From: an uncultured Clostridia bacterium | Lineage (GTDB): Bacteria > Bacillota > Clostridia > Christensenellales > Borkfalkiaceae | Direction: 5' to 3' | Assembly (NCBI GenBank): GCA_905235785.1 | Contig: CAJOMP010000002.1 | Span: forward strand, 1 to 64,000 | DNA: 64,000 bases | Program-made: the position numbers and the translations under genes | Notes under the pieces: model-generated | What the model was told of the DNA's origin: nothing | Seen by the model: only the letters and a program-made list of their open reading frames with translations | Databases searched by the model: none | In this document: positions 1 to 9,615 of the stretch, in pieces | Layout: each line of letters begins with the position of its first letter | How positions within the stretch are numbered: position 1 is the first letter of the stretch

Positions 1-263
1 ACTTCGGTCAAAGGTGAAATTTTTCGCCTTAAAAATTTCACAAAAAATGCTATCCAAAAAACGATAGCCTAATCATATTACCACTTTAACATTTTTAAGT
101 CAAGCGAAAAAGCAAACATTTTCTACATTTTTTTAAATTTTCGGACAAATAAAAATTAAGCGTTAAAACGACGATTACCTGCAAGTATTCGGAGAAAACC
201 GTTGCAAAAAAACCGCGTTGGTGTTAAAATAAAGAAAAATTGTTTTTTACGGGATTATATATT

Positions 264-803
264 ATGAATATAAAAGAACAAAGTGTTAAAGCCGTAACCG
301 AACTTCTTGAAAAAGCAAAACTCAAAAAAGGCGACGTTTTAGTAGTCGGTTGCTCTACGAGCGAAGTTTTGGGCAGTAAAATAGGCACGGATTCCGACCC
401 CGACACGGCAAAAGAAATTTTCGACGGCATTTACGGCGTGTTGAAAGATAAAGGGATTTATCTTGCCGTACAATGTTGCGAACACTTAAACCGCGCTATC
501 GTAACCGAGCGCGCGGCGGCAAGGGATACGGACATCGTAAACGTCGTGCCGCAGAAGAAAGCGGGCGGCTCGCTTGCTACCGTCGCTTACGCGAATTTTA
601 ACGACCCCGTCGTTATAGAAGAGATAAAAGCCGACGCGGGAATAGATATAGGCGACACACTTATAGGTATGCACCTTAAAAAAGTTGCCGTGCCCGTAAG
701 AATAGAAACGAACAAGATCGGCATGGCAAACGTCGTATGCGCGAGAGTGCGCCCCAAGTTTATCGGCGGCATCCGCGCTATCTACGACGAAAAACTTTTG
801 TAA
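264..803 (+). CDS. UPF0340 / TIGR01440 family protein (YwlG-like)
   Basis: VVGCSTSEVLGSKIGTDS and LAVQCCEHLNRAIV motifs typical of the family; internal ATG at 264 preferred. Confidence 0.85.
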   Translation: MNIKEQSVKAVTELLEKAKLKKGDVLVVGCSTSEVLGSKIGTDSDPDTAKEIFDGIYGVLKDKGIYLAVQCCEHLNRAIVTERAAARDTDIVNVVPQKKAGGSLATVAYANFNDPVVIEEIKADAGIDIGDTLIGMHLKKVAVPVRIETNKIGMANVVCARVRPKFIGGIRAIYDEKLL

Positions 804-821
804 TTTAACGTATAAAAATAC

Positions 822-850
822 TGCGCCGAAACGGAAACCGTTTCGGCGCA
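822..850. terminator. Bidirectional hairpin terminator between convergent genes
   Basis: tgcgccgaaacgg-aa-ccgtttcggcgca perfect inverted repeat with A/T-rich flanks. Confidence 0.75.
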
Positions 851-869
851 ATTATTATAAGCAAAAGTT

Positions 870-2069
870 TTACAGCCTTTTTGCAATCGCTTTCAAAAAG
901 TTTTCGGTGGAAAGTTTTTTGGGGCTGATGCCGTCTTTTTTAAATAAGCCTACAAGGTCGCCCGTCATTTCGCCTTCTTCTATTGTCGTCAAAGTTGCTT
1001 TTTCTAATTTTTCGCTAAAAGCCACAAGTTCCGGCAAATTGTCGAGCGTACCGCGCTTTTTAAGCGCGCCCGTCCAAGCGAATATCGTCGCCACGGGATT
1101 CGTGGACGTTTCTTCGCCCTTTAAATATTTGTAATAATGTCTTGTTACCGTGCCGTGCGCCGCTTCAAACTCGTAAACACCGTCGGGCGATACGAGCACG
1201 CTCGTCATCATAGCAAGACTTCCAAACGCCGTCGCTATCATGTCGCTCATAACGTCGCCGTCGTAGTTTTTACACGCCCAAACTATTCCGCCGCGACTGC
1301 GTATTATCCTTGCTACGGCGTCGTCTATAAGCGTGTAAAGATATTCTATGCCCGCTTTTTCAAATTTGTCTTTATACTCTTCTTCGTAAACGGTATTGAA
1401 AATCTCTTTGAATTTCCCGTCGTATTTTTTACTTATGGTATCTTTCGTCGAAAACCATAACGGCAGTTTTACTTCTAATGCGTAATTAAAGCAGGAACGC
1501 GCAAAACTCTTTATACTTTTATCGGTGTTATGCATCGCGAGAACAACGCCGTCGTCCTTAAAATCGAACACCGTAAGCGTAGTCTTTTCGCCCTTTTCGT
1601 CGGTAAAGGAAAGTTCCGCTTTCCCCTTGCCCGCTATACCGTCAACTGCCTTATAAATATCGCCGTAAGCATGGCGGGCGATAACTATGGGCTTTTCCCA
1701 AGTCGGGATATACGGCGCGATACCGTCTACCAAAACGGGAGCGCGGAATACCGTTCCGTCCAAAATCGCACGGATAGTGCCGTTGGGGCTTTTCCACATT
1801 TCTTTAAGGTTATATTCCTGCATACGTTGCGCGTTGGGGGTGATGGTAGCGCACTTGACCGCAACGCCGTATTTTTTGGTGGCGTTTGCCGCCGCGACAG
1901 TTATTTCGTCGTTAGTTTTATCGCGATTTATTAAGCCTAAGTCGTAATAATCCGATTTAAGGTCTACGTAAGGCAGAATAAGAATTTCTTTGATAAGTTT
2001 CCAGACGACGCGGGTCATTTCGTCGCCGTCCATTTCGACGACGGGGGTTTTCATTAAGATTTTTGACAT
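870..2069 (-). CDS. icd: NADP-dependent isocitrate dehydrogenase (eukaryotic-type subfamily)
   Basis: [59 protein letters not shown]. Confidence 0.93.
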   Translation of the reverse strand: MSKILMKTPVVEMDGDEMTRVVWKLIKEILILPYVDLKSDYYDLGLINRDKTNDEITVAAANATKKYGVAVKCATITPNAQRMQEYNLKEMWKSPNGTIRAILDGTVFRAPVLVDGIAPYIPTWEKPIVIARHAYGDIYKAVDGIAGKGKAELSFTDEKGEKTTLTVFDFKDDGVVLAMHNTDKSIKSFARSCFNYALEVKLPLWFSTKDTISKKYDGKFKEIFNTVYEEEYKDKFEKAGIEYLYTLIDDAVARIIRSRGGIVWACKNYDGDVMSDMIATAFGSLAMMTSVLVSPDGVYEFEAAHGTVTRHYYKYLKGEETSTNPVATIFAWTGALKKRGTLDNLPELVAFSEKLEKATLTTIEEGEMTGDLVGLFKKDGISPKKLSTENFLKAIAKRL

Positions 2070-2119
2070 AGCCGTTCTCCCTGTGAATTCCCCTACATTT
2101 TAACATAACGGCGTTTAAT

Positions 2120-3208
2120 TTACAAGCGTTTTGCGCTCTTCGCGCCGACTGCGCGCAAAATTCCGGAATCGAAAGACTTTTTTATAGTGTTGTCTTCGGC
2201 AAAGTTCGTTCTCGCGACTTCCAAAAGGTCACTCATCATTTCCGAAAACCCCTGCATAGTGTCGGTAAACAGGTAATACGCGAGCGAACCGGGAACGGAG
2301 TTTATTTCATTTAAATAAATTTTGCCGTCTTTTAAGAAAAAGTCTATCCGAATAACGCCCGTAAACGAAAATTCGTTATAAATTTCCGCCGTTATGCTTT
2401 TGATTTTATCGGAAACCGATTTCGGCACATCCGCGGGGAAAATTCTTTTGCCGCTTTCGTATTTATCGGAAAAAGTGAGATAATCGGTGCGACGCACGGG
2501 CATTTCGCACTCGGAAACCTTTAACCCGTTCGCGCTTTTGTACGCCGCGCAGTTGATTTCGGTAAAGTCTTTCAGACACGGTTCTATCATGACCCTTTTG
2601 CCGAATCGGAGCGCATAGCCCACAGCGCGCGAAAGTTCTTCTTTGTTTTCGGCGATTTTTACCCCTATGCTCGAACCGCCGAGCACGGGCTTAACGATAA
2701 CGGGATAATCGAAAGGCAAACAAATTTCTTCCGCGGCTTTTACGCCGCTTACCACCGCGTACGGCAAAACTTTGACGATGCCTTTTACCGCGCGCTTTGT
2801 AAGCGCTTTATCCATCGCGAGCGCCGAAGGATACACGTCTGCGGAAGCGTTCGCCACTCCGCACATTTTAAGAACTCCGGCAAGGCTTCCGTCTTCGCCG
2901 CGCTCGCCGTGCATACAGTTTAAGGCGGTCGATATAAAGCACAATTCTTTCAGTTTTTTGCCGCGCACGGCGTAGAGTTTATTGTCGCCTAAAACAAGCG
3001 TTACACGCGTAAGTTTTTTATAATCCAAGTCGCTGAAATTATCGGGGTCGAACAATATTTCGCCCGTAAACCACTCGCCCGAACGGTCGACGTATATAGG
3101 CACGACGCTTACCGTCTTTTTCAAAGTGTTGCAAGCAAGTACCCCCGTTATCACCGAAACGTCGTGTTCTACCGAAACTCCGCCGAAAAACACCGCTATA
3201 TTTTTCAT
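2120..3208 (-). CDS. ddl: D-alanine--D-alanine ligase
   Basis: ATP-grasp protein; VFFGGVSVEHDVSVIT, HGERGEDGSLAG, KPVLGGSSIGVK, LNEINSVPGSLAYYL. Confidence 0.93.
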   Translation of the reverse strand: MKNIAVFFGGVSVEHDVSVITGVLACNTLKKTVSVVPIYVDRSGEWFTGEILFDPDNFSDLDYKKLTRVTLVLGDNKLYAVRGKKLKELCFISTALNCMHGERGEDGSLAGVLKMCGVANASADVYPSALAMDKALTKRAVKGIVKVLPYAVVSGVKAAEEICLPFDYPVIVKPVLGGSSIGVKIAENKEELSRAVGYALRFGKRVMIEPCLKDFTEINCAAYKSANGLKVSECEMPVRRTDYLTFSDKYESGKRIFPADVPKSVSDKIKSITAEIYNEFSFTGVIRIDFFLKDGKIYLNEINSVPGSLAYYLFTDTMQGFSEMMSDLLEVARTNFAEDNTIKKSFDSGILRAVGAKSAKRL

Positions 3209-3295
3209 AAAAAAACACCTCCGCAATTTTGTCCGCTTTGGTGTTTCGATTTGTTATCTTGAAGTTTTAATTTTTAAAGTCCGACAACGGCTTTA

Positions 3296-4969
3296 TCAAC
3301 TGTAATTATCCGGAAGATCGTTTTCAAACAGCACGACGTCGCCTTCTTTGACTATTTCGTTAAGTAAATCGTTGCCTTTATTCAAAGACTTTGCAAACAT
3401 AATGTTTTCTTTTATAAAGCCGCCGTCCGTCAATCCGCTTATCAGCATTTCCGCATTGTGCTTTCCTATAACTATCACAATATCGGCGTGCTTTGCGAGC
3501 GTTTTGCCGTATTCGAGATTGATAACGTTTTCCATTTTGCCGAGTTCCACAAGCCCGGGGGTCAAAACTATCTTTCTACCCTTAAACGTATCGAGAACTT
3601 CCATCGCCGCTTTTATACCGTCTTCGTTAGAATTGTAACTGTCGTCTATTATGACTATATTCTTATTGTTCGGTAAAAGTTCCAACCTGTGCTTTAATGC
3701 GGGTATTCTGTTCACGCCCGCCGCAATCTCTTCGGGCGAAAGACCGAGTTTGCACGCGACCGCCGCCGCAAGACAAATATTCGCGACGCTGTGCCGACCC
3801 AAAAGCACGGTGTTGCATTTTACGGGCTGTTCGCCGTTTACGTTAAGCATAAAACTCATACCGTGTTCGTCTGTAACGATGTCGGTAGCGTACGCGAAAT
3901 TGTTTTCGCCGTCTATGCCCGCCGAGTATTTTTCGCCGTTAAATCTTTCAAACAGTTCCTTTGCTCCGTCGCTCGCCGAAGAAAAGAACCCTGCGCCGCC
4001 CTTCTTTAATCCTTCAAAAAGTTCAAACTTGGTATCTTTTATCGCTTCGATAGAGCCGAAAGTTTCAAGATGCTGATTATTGATGCCCGTCAAAACACCG
4101 TAATCGGGTTTTATCATAGCGACGAGTTCTTTTATATCGCCCTTATTTCTCGCGCCCATTTCTGCAATAAAAATATCGTGAGTGCTGTCAAGCCCCTTGA
4201 CTGTAAGCGCAATGCCCATAGGCGTATTATACGACGCGGGCGTCGATAAAACGCGGAATTTCTGCGAAAGTACGGTATTCAAAATTTCCTTTACGCTGGT
4301 CTTGCCGAAACTGCCCGTAATGCCTATCCTTGTAACTTCCGAAGAATTGAGTTTTGCGGTCGCTTTTGCGACGATACGTTTTTTGATAACGTGTTCCGCA
4401 GGTTCGTTTACGCAGTACGCCATAAAAAGGAAAGTCGGCGACAAAAGCGGAATAAGACAAAACGGAGCATACCTTAAAAGCCCCACTACTTTATCTCCGA
4501 TAGAATAAGCGATAAAGTTTACGAGCACTATAATGCCGAAAGTGAGCGCCGCCGCCACGACAACGAACGTTATGCAAAGCCGCACGAGTCGCTTGGTCTT
4601 TTTAAGCGGAACTTTGGCGTTGACGTTTTTTTCGGAATCTATATAAAGCCCTATGAAAAGCCCGTAAGATAAAAAGCCGAGATAAGACGCTATTGTTTCG
4701 CCGACGTACGCAAAGCACATATTGAGAACGCAGAAAAACAACAATCCCAAAAGGCACAACAGCATAAGGCGCGACATATACGGTGTTTCGGGACTTAAAA
4801 GCCATTTATAATAGCGTTTTCCGCGATAACCGCTCTGTTGCATAACGAGCAGAAATTTCATCGACGCGAAAAGCAACACAACGCCGTTTACGACGGAAAG
4901 CCCTATCATTATCCACAGCGTATACCCCGAAAACAATTCGGAAAAACTTGAAATACCTATCGGAAACAT
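3296..4969 (-). CDS. MurF-like Mur ligase with N-terminal multi-pass membrane domain
   Basis: P-loop GITGSFGKTSVKEIL, AEMGARNKGDI, IDDSYNSNEDGIKAAM; residues ~1-195 hydrophobic with several TM stretches. Confidence 0.85.
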   Translation of the reverse strand: MFPIGISSFSELFSGYTLWIMIGLSVVNGVVLLFASMKFLLVMQQSGYRGKRYYKWLLSPETPYMSRLMLLCLLGLLFFCVLNMCFAYVGETIASYLGFLSYGLFIGLYIDSEKNVNAKVPLKKTKRLVRLCITFVVVAAALTFGIIVLVNFIAYSIGDKVVGLLRYAPFCLIPLLSPTFLFMAYCVNEPAEHVIKKRIVAKATAKLNSSEVTRIGITGSFGKTSVKEILNTVLSQKFRVLSTPASYNTPMGIALTVKGLDSTHDIFIAEMGARNKGDIKELVAMIKPDYGVLTGINNQHLETFGSIEAIKDTKFELFEGLKKGGAGFFSSASDGAKELFERFNGEKYSAGIDGENNFAYATDIVTDEHGMSFMLNVNGEQPVKCNTVLLGRHSVANICLAAAVACKLGLSPEEIAAGVNRIPALKHRLELLPNNKNIVIIDDSYNSNEDGIKAAMEVLDTFKGRKIVLTPGLVELGKMENVINLEYGKTLAKHADIVIVIGKHNAEMLISGLTDGGFIKENIMFAKSLNKGNDLLNEIVKEGDVVLFENDLPDNYS

Positions 4970-4976
4970 ATTGCCT

Positions 4977-5642
4977 TTAAGAGAGTAAAAACTCTTTTAC
5001 CTCCATATTGAATTTATTCGGTTTATCGATAAAACAGAAATGCCCCGCCCCGCTGATCACCGTAAGACGGCTGCCCCCTATCCCCGCTTTAAGCCGTTTT
5101 GCCATATAAAGGGGCGTTTCTCTGTCTTTATCGCCGAAAACCAAAAGCGTCGGATTTTTTATATATTTAAGTCTGTCGTCGAGATGTTCAGAAACTATCA
5201 GTTTAAAACTTTCTTTCATTACGGCGGAAAGCGCGTTATAATCGGACGAATAAAACTTCGAGAGTTTTTCTCTCGGAATAAAAGTTTTAAGCACATTAAA
5301 CGCCGTTTTTTTCACCGCTTTTTTTAAAGTGTTTTTGGGTTTTAACCCCGCCGCGCCGGTTAGTACCATTTTACCGAAAAATCCGCTGTCGGAACTTGCC
5401 GCTTTTATCGCTATCCGCGCGCCGAAAGAGTGCGCTATAACGTGCGGATTTTTAAGCCCTTTAACGTAAACGTACTCTTTAACTTCCGAAACGTAGTCGT
5501 CGAGCGAATACGGATAAGGCATATCGGCGTTAGTGCCGAACCCTTTTAAATCGGGCGCGAAAACGTTAAAATCCCTTTCGAAAAAACGGGTCTGATAAGA
5601 GAAACTTTTACCGCTTGAAAGATACCCGTGCAAAAACAACAA
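4977..5642 (-). CDS. Alpha/beta hydrolase
   Basis: LHGYLSSGKSF, HSFGARIA nucleophile elbow, GAGHFCFIDKP. Confidence 0.85.
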   Translation of the reverse strand: MLFLHGYLSSGKSFSYQTRFFERDFNVFAPDLKGFGTNADMPYPYSLDDYVSEVKEYVYVKGLKNPHVIAHSFGARIAIKAASSDSGFFGKMVLTGAAGLKPKNTLKKAVKKTAFNVLKTFIPREKLSKFYSSDYNALSAVMKESFKLIVSEHLDDRLKYIKNPTLLVFGDKDRETPLYMAKRLKAGIGGSRLTVISGAGHFCFIDKPNKFNMEVKEFLLS

Positions 5643-5679
5643 ATCTTTCGTGTGAAAAACATTGCCGTTCCCGTTTATA

Positions 5680-6120
5680 TTATAACTCCTTTATAAAAAC
5701 CCGCGCGTTTTCGCCGTCAGAATAGTATTTTTTTCTCACCGAAAGAAAGGTAAAACCGACTTTTTCATACAACTTTACAGCGGGCAAATTACTTTCTCTC
5801 ACTTCCAGAAAAAGTTTTTTTACGCCACGCGACTTTGCGTCATCTATAAAAGCGCCGCAAAGCGCGTCGCCGACGCCTTGCCGTCTTTTTTCGGATAGCA
5901 CGTATAAATCCTGCATATCCGCGGTGTCGACGTTTACTGAATAGGTTATAAACCCTATCGGTAAAATTCCGCCGCCGCGTTTTTCTTCCGCGATAAACCC
6001 GTAAAAATTGCCCGCGCGAAATGCGGAAACAAGCATTTTTTCGTCCCACGCGTCCGAAAAATATTCGCGCGCCGAAACCAAAAACGGAATATCTGTTTTA
6101 TAAAGCGGGCGGACTGTCAT
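5680..6120 (-). CDS. rimI: Ribosomal-protein-alanine N-acetyltransferase (GNAT)
   Basis: DLYVLSEKRRQGVGDALCGAFIDDAKSRGVKKLFLEVRESNLPAVKLYEKVGF; adjacent to tsaB/tsaE. Confidence 0.9.
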   Translation of the reverse strand: MTVRPLYKTDIPFLVSAREYFSDAWDEKMLVSAFRAGNFYGFIAEEKRGGGILPIGFITYSVNVDTADMQDLYVLSEKRRQGVGDALCGAFIDDAKSRGVKKLFLEVRESNLPAVKLYEKVGFTFLSVRKKYYSDGENARVFIKEL

Positions 6121-6719
6121 CTGTTTTCTTCCGCCTGACTTTTACGAACGTATAGCGGAACAAGCGCATTGATATCGCCCGTGATCTCTTCGGACTTTTC
6201 TTCTATCGCTTTTTTAAATCCGTCTAAAACGGATACAACCGTAGTCTTAACGCCCTTTATTTCTTCGCCGGAGACGAAAGCGTAATCTTTAAACTCCGAA
6301 AGTCTTTCGCCGCTTATATATTCCGCTTTGCCCGCGACCTTATCGTTATACGGGCAAACGTAATACCCGTTATGTTTTGCGTCGATTACAGCGAGAACTT
6401 TGCCGCTATCAATATTGTATGCCAAAGTGTCGAAAGAAGTTATCTTTAAGACGGGTTTTTTATTCGCAAAACAAAGCGCCTTTACGGTAGATACGCCTAT
6501 CCTTATGCCCGTAAACGACCCCGCTCCGACGGCGCACGCGAAAAAATCGGCGTCCGACAGGCGCATATCCGCGCGTATCAGCAGTTTTTCCATTTCCGTC
6601 ATTATGCTTACGGAGTGATTTACGCCGCAGTCTTTATCGAAATATTCGTAAACTTTTCCGTCTTTTTTCGCTATTAAAGTAAGATGTTTCCCGCTCGTAT
6701 CAACGGCGATATAATTCAT
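6117..6719 (-). CDS. tsaB: tRNA t6A biosynthesis protein TsaB
   Basis: MNYIAVDTSGKHLTLIA, GAGSFTGIRIGVSTVKALCFA; start at 6719 overlaps tsaE stop. Confidence 0.92.
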   Translation of the reverse strand: MNYIAVDTSGKHLTLIAKKDGKVYEYFDKDCGVNHSVSIMTEMEKLLIRADMRLSDADFFACAVGAGSFTGIRIGVSTVKALCFANKKPVLKITSFDTLAYNIDSGKVLAVIDAKHNGYYVCPYNDKVAGKAEYISGERLSEFKDYAFVSGEEIKGVKTTVVSVLDGFKKAIEEKSEEITGDINALVPLYVRKSQAEENR

Positions 6720-7114
6720 AGTTCTATTATCCTTTCCTGCGGGTTTTCGGTCTTTATTATCCTGACCGACCTGACGTTTTCGGGCAGAACGTCCGCAATG
6801 TTTTCCGCCCACTCGATTAAACAGATATTGTCGCCGTTAAAATAATCGGTAAGTCCCAAAGTTTCCGCTTCTTCGCCGCAAGATAAGCGATAGCAGTCGT
6901 AATGGTAAATAAAATCCCCGTACACGTTTAAATACGCGTACGTCGGGCTTACCACGCCGCCAAGGTCAAAGTAAGCCGCCACGCCTTTAACGAACGCGGT
7001 TTTACCCGCGCCCAAGTCGCCGAAAAGCAACACAACGTCGCCTTTATTTAAGGTTTCGGCGTATTTTTTCGCAATACTATAAGTATCTTCTTCCGATTTG
7101 CTCACGTATTTCAT
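6716..7114 (-). CDS. tsaE: tRNA t6A biosynthesis ATPase TsaE
   Basis: LLFGDLGAGKTAFVKGVA, SPTYAYLNVY, IEWAENI. Confidence 0.94.
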   Translation of the reverse strand: MKYVSKSEEDTYSIAKKYAETLNKGDVVLLFGDLGAGKTAFVKGVAAYFDLGGVVSPTYAYLNVYGDFIYHYDCYRLSCGEEAETLGLTDYFNGDNICLIEWAENIADVLPENVRSVRIIKTENPQERIIEL

Positions 7115-7115
7115 T

Positions 7116-7694
7116 TTACTGTTCTATTGTATCATTTTCGGGCGAAGACTGCAAGTTGATTTTCTTAAAAAGGAAAGAAACTCTTTTGTATAACAGAAAA
7201 ACTATCGCGCCGACAGCCGCGCCCTTGATAAGATTGAAAAATATTATGTAATACCAAAGCGAAGAAAAAGTCTCCGCCGCGCCGTTTCCCATATACAACG
7301 GAAACATTATAAGCCTGTTTGAAACGAGCGCCGCCGCCGTCATTGCAAGAACGCCTGAAACGAGCGTTAATATCACGACGGGCAACCCTTTTTTAAAGCG
7401 GTAAACGACGGTCGGGATAATTATAAACGCCGTAATCACCAAAAAGTTTGCGATTTCGCCGACGCCGCCCGTACTGCTGCCCATTATAAAACGTAAAAGT
7501 TCTTTGACGGCGCAGATTACAATGCCCGCTATCGGTCCGTACATAAACCCGCCGAGCAAGATAAAGACGGCGGAAAAATCGAGTTTAAGAAAGGACGCCG
7601 CGGGGAATATCGGAAATTCCAACAGCGACACAACGAACGAAAGCGCGGCAAAAAGCGCGACGCCGACAATTTTTCCGGTAAAATTTTTCTGCAT
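7116..7694 (-). CDS. ribU: ECF transporter S component, riboflavin-type (RibU-like)
   Basis: Six-TM-like protein with SLLEFPIFP and GGFMYGPIAGIVI motifs; FMN riboswitch upstream. Confidence 0.85.
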   Translation of the reverse strand: MQKNFTGKIVGVALFAALSFVVSLLEFPIFPAASFLKLDFSAVFILLGGFMYGPIAGIVICAVKELLRFIMGSSTGGVGEIANFLVITAFIIIPTVVYRFKKGLPVVILTLVSGVLAMTAAALVSNRLIMFPLYMGNGAAETFSSLWYYIIFFNLIKGAAVGAIVFLLYKRVSFLFKKINLQSSPENDTIEQ

Positions 7695-7697
7695 AAA

Positions 7698-7725
7698 AAA
7701 CGCTCCTTTATATCAAGGGGCGTTT
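7698..7725 (-). terminator. Expression-platform hairpin of the FMN riboswitch
   Basis: Minus strand aaacgccccttgatataaaggagcgttttttATG: stem plus U-tract directly before the ribU ATG. Confidence 0.7.
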
Positions 7726-7762
7726 AAAATCGTATTCCCGTGAAAATGCACGGCAAATATTT

Positions 7763-7875
7763 TAACTCTTTTCCCATCCGGACTCTACCGTCGGTCAAGG
7801 AATTTCACCTTGTCAACCTTATAAAAAGGCTCGCAGACTTTTGCTGCCGGTGGGGAATTTCACCCCGCCCCAAAG
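7763..7875 (-). ncRNA. FMN riboswitch (RFN element)
   Basis: Minus strand ggggcggggtgaaattccccaccggcagc...gacaaggtgaaattccttgaccgacggtagagtccggatgggaaaagag. Confidence 0.97.
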
Positions 7876-7928
7876 AATCAACTATATTGTATAACTATTT
7901 TCCCGCTTTGTAAAGCGTTTTAGCGCCG

Positions 7929-8921
7929 TTATACGAGTTTTACGCTTTTAATACCGAATTCTTTGAACAGTTCTTTCGCGATATCGTCGGCGTACGGCGT
8001 GATTATGCCGTTTACCCCCAAAGATATAAGGGTTTTTACCCCCTGAACGTTCTCGACGTTCGCCATTACCTTGACGGGCGTTTTGCCTTTAACCGCGTTT
8101 ATCTCTTTCATTTTGGCGACGAGTTCCGTTTCCGTAACGTTTCCGAATAAAAACGCAATGTAACCGATATTCGCTTTTTCCGTAAGTTTTAAGACTTGTT
8201 TGAAGTCGCCAAATTCGGCGTCTTCCGCGTTTACCGCAATTCCTTTATCCACGTTTTTAAGTTTGCCTATCTTTTTTAATTCTTTTTTAAGCGATTTTGC
8301 GTTTTCCTTTTTTAAAGCGGCGGTGTTAATCACGGTCAAAACGCCGTCCACTCCCTTTTTTACGGAATTTTTAATTTCGGAGAATTTTACCTTAAAGGAA
8401 CTTTCGCCGAACGGAAAATCCACGACCGCGCAGACCTTTAAATTGTCTTCGCCGCCGAGCGATTTTGCCACGCCGCCTAAATACGCGGGCGACGCCGCTA
8501 TTTCGCCGAGCCCCGACGAAACAGCGTTTTTAACGAGCGTCTTCATATCCCCGCTCTCTATGCCGTGCCTTACCACCGCTTTTGAAAGCCTTGACATCAC
8601 GTTTCGTATCTGAAACAGTTTGCACTCTTCTAACACCGCGTTTTCGTCTTTATTCAATATATCCGCAAGGCGTGAAAAATCCGTTTTGCTTTTATCTTGT
8701 TTCTCCGCCTTGTTTTCGGTGTTGACTATTTCCGTTTCACGGTTATTTGTAATCGCGCTATCGCTTATCACCGTCGCCATCGCGGTATCCTGCGGCGCGG
8801 AAAGGTCTTCCGCTATCGCAAACGTTTCTTGCGTAACGTTTATATCCTGTTCTTCCGCGGCGGGAACAACAGTTTTTTCTTCTACCGTTTCCGCGCGTTT
8901 TTTTAATTTTAAACCAAACAT
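7929..8921 (-). CDS. DeoC-like TIM-barrel protein with low-complexity N-terminal extension, possibly non-catalytic
   Basis: VCAVVDFPFGESS...GVDGVLTVINTAALKKEN...PVKVMANVEN resembles DeoC core motifs. Confidence 0.55.
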   Translation of the reverse strand: MFGLKLKKRAETVEEKTVVPAAEEQDINVTQETFAIAEDLSAPQDTAMATVISDSAITNNRETEIVNTENKAEKQDKSKTDFSRLADILNKDENAVLEECKLFQIRNVMSRLSKAVVRHGIESGDMKTLVKNAVSSGLGEIAASPAYLGGVAKSLGGEDNLKVCAVVDFPFGESSFKVKFSEIKNSVKKGVDGVLTVINTAALKKENAKSLKKELKKIGKLKNVDKGIAVNAEDAEFGDFKQVLKLTEKANIGYIAFLFGNVTETELVAKMKEINAVKGKTPVKVMANVENVQGVKTLISLGVNGIITPYADDIAKELFKEFGIKSVKLV

Positions 8922-9016
8922 AATATCAACTCCTTTTCCGTAAAATATAACTTTTTTTTACAAACAGTCCGCTAATTCTACCGACATATCCGCGTTATTA
9001 TATTTACGGTAAAAAT

Positions 9017-9274
9017 ATGAACAATATCCCGTCTTCTTTGTTTTTGGGCCCGCTTTTTTTGCTCGCGTTTTTCGTCGGTTCGGTCGTTGTCGTTGCGGGA
9101 ATAAAAATCTTATGGCTTTACATACGGCGAACGCCCGTAAAACTTAAACCCGCAAAACATAAGCGAGTGAAAATCTCACCGCAGGTAAAAAGCGCCGTTT
9201 CGGAAAAGCCCATCCGCAGTATCGAGATAAATCCCGACGAAGTGGATAAAATCTACGTAAAAAAAGTTTCGTAG
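9017..9274 (+). CDS. Small single-TM protein of unknown function
   Basis: N-terminal hydrophobic helix then basic tail; lies between minus-strand genes. Confidence 0.5.
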   Translation: MNNIPSSLFLGPLFLLAFFVGSVVVVAGIKILWLYIRRTPVKLKPAKHKRVKISPQVKSAVSEKPIRSIEINPDEVDKIYVKKVS

Positions 9275-9287
9275 CGCCTTAAAACAG

Positions 9288-9614
9288 TCAGTTCTTATCC
9301 TGCCAAAGCGCTTCTAAATGGTAAAAAAGCCGCGTTTCGTCGTTGAACACGTGCACTATTACGTCGCCGTAATCAATGACCGCCCAGCGCCCTTCGCGCA
9401 CGCCTTCTTCCCGTATGGGCGAAACGCCCTCTTTTTCGAGTTCTTCTTCCACTTTATCGATAAGCGAACGCGTATGCGTCATAGACCTTCCGCTCGCTAT
9501 AACGAAAAAGTCGGCTACTTCCGTCTTCCCGCGAAGGTCTATTATTCTCACGTCTTCCGCTTTATGGTCATTTAAAACACCGCAAATTTTATCTGCAAAC
9601 TCTTTTGATTCCAT
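9288..9614 (-). CDS. rsfS: Ribosome silencing factor
   Basis: DFFVIASGRSMTHTRSL, GRWAVIDYGDVIVHVFNDETRLFYHLEALW. Confidence 0.95.
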   Translation of the reverse strand: MESKEFADKICGVLNDHKAEDVRIIDLRGKTEVADFFVIASGRSMTHTRSLIDKVEEELEKEGVSPIREEGVREGRWAVIDYGDVIVHVFNDETRLFYHLEALWQDKN

Positions 9615-9615
9615 A

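Noticed and set aside
15-69. Two adjacent hairpins (gtgaaattttt…aaaaatttcac; gctatc…gatagc) at the window edge
   Set aside because: AT-rich, truncated context; likely the end of an upstream transcription unit, not assignable.
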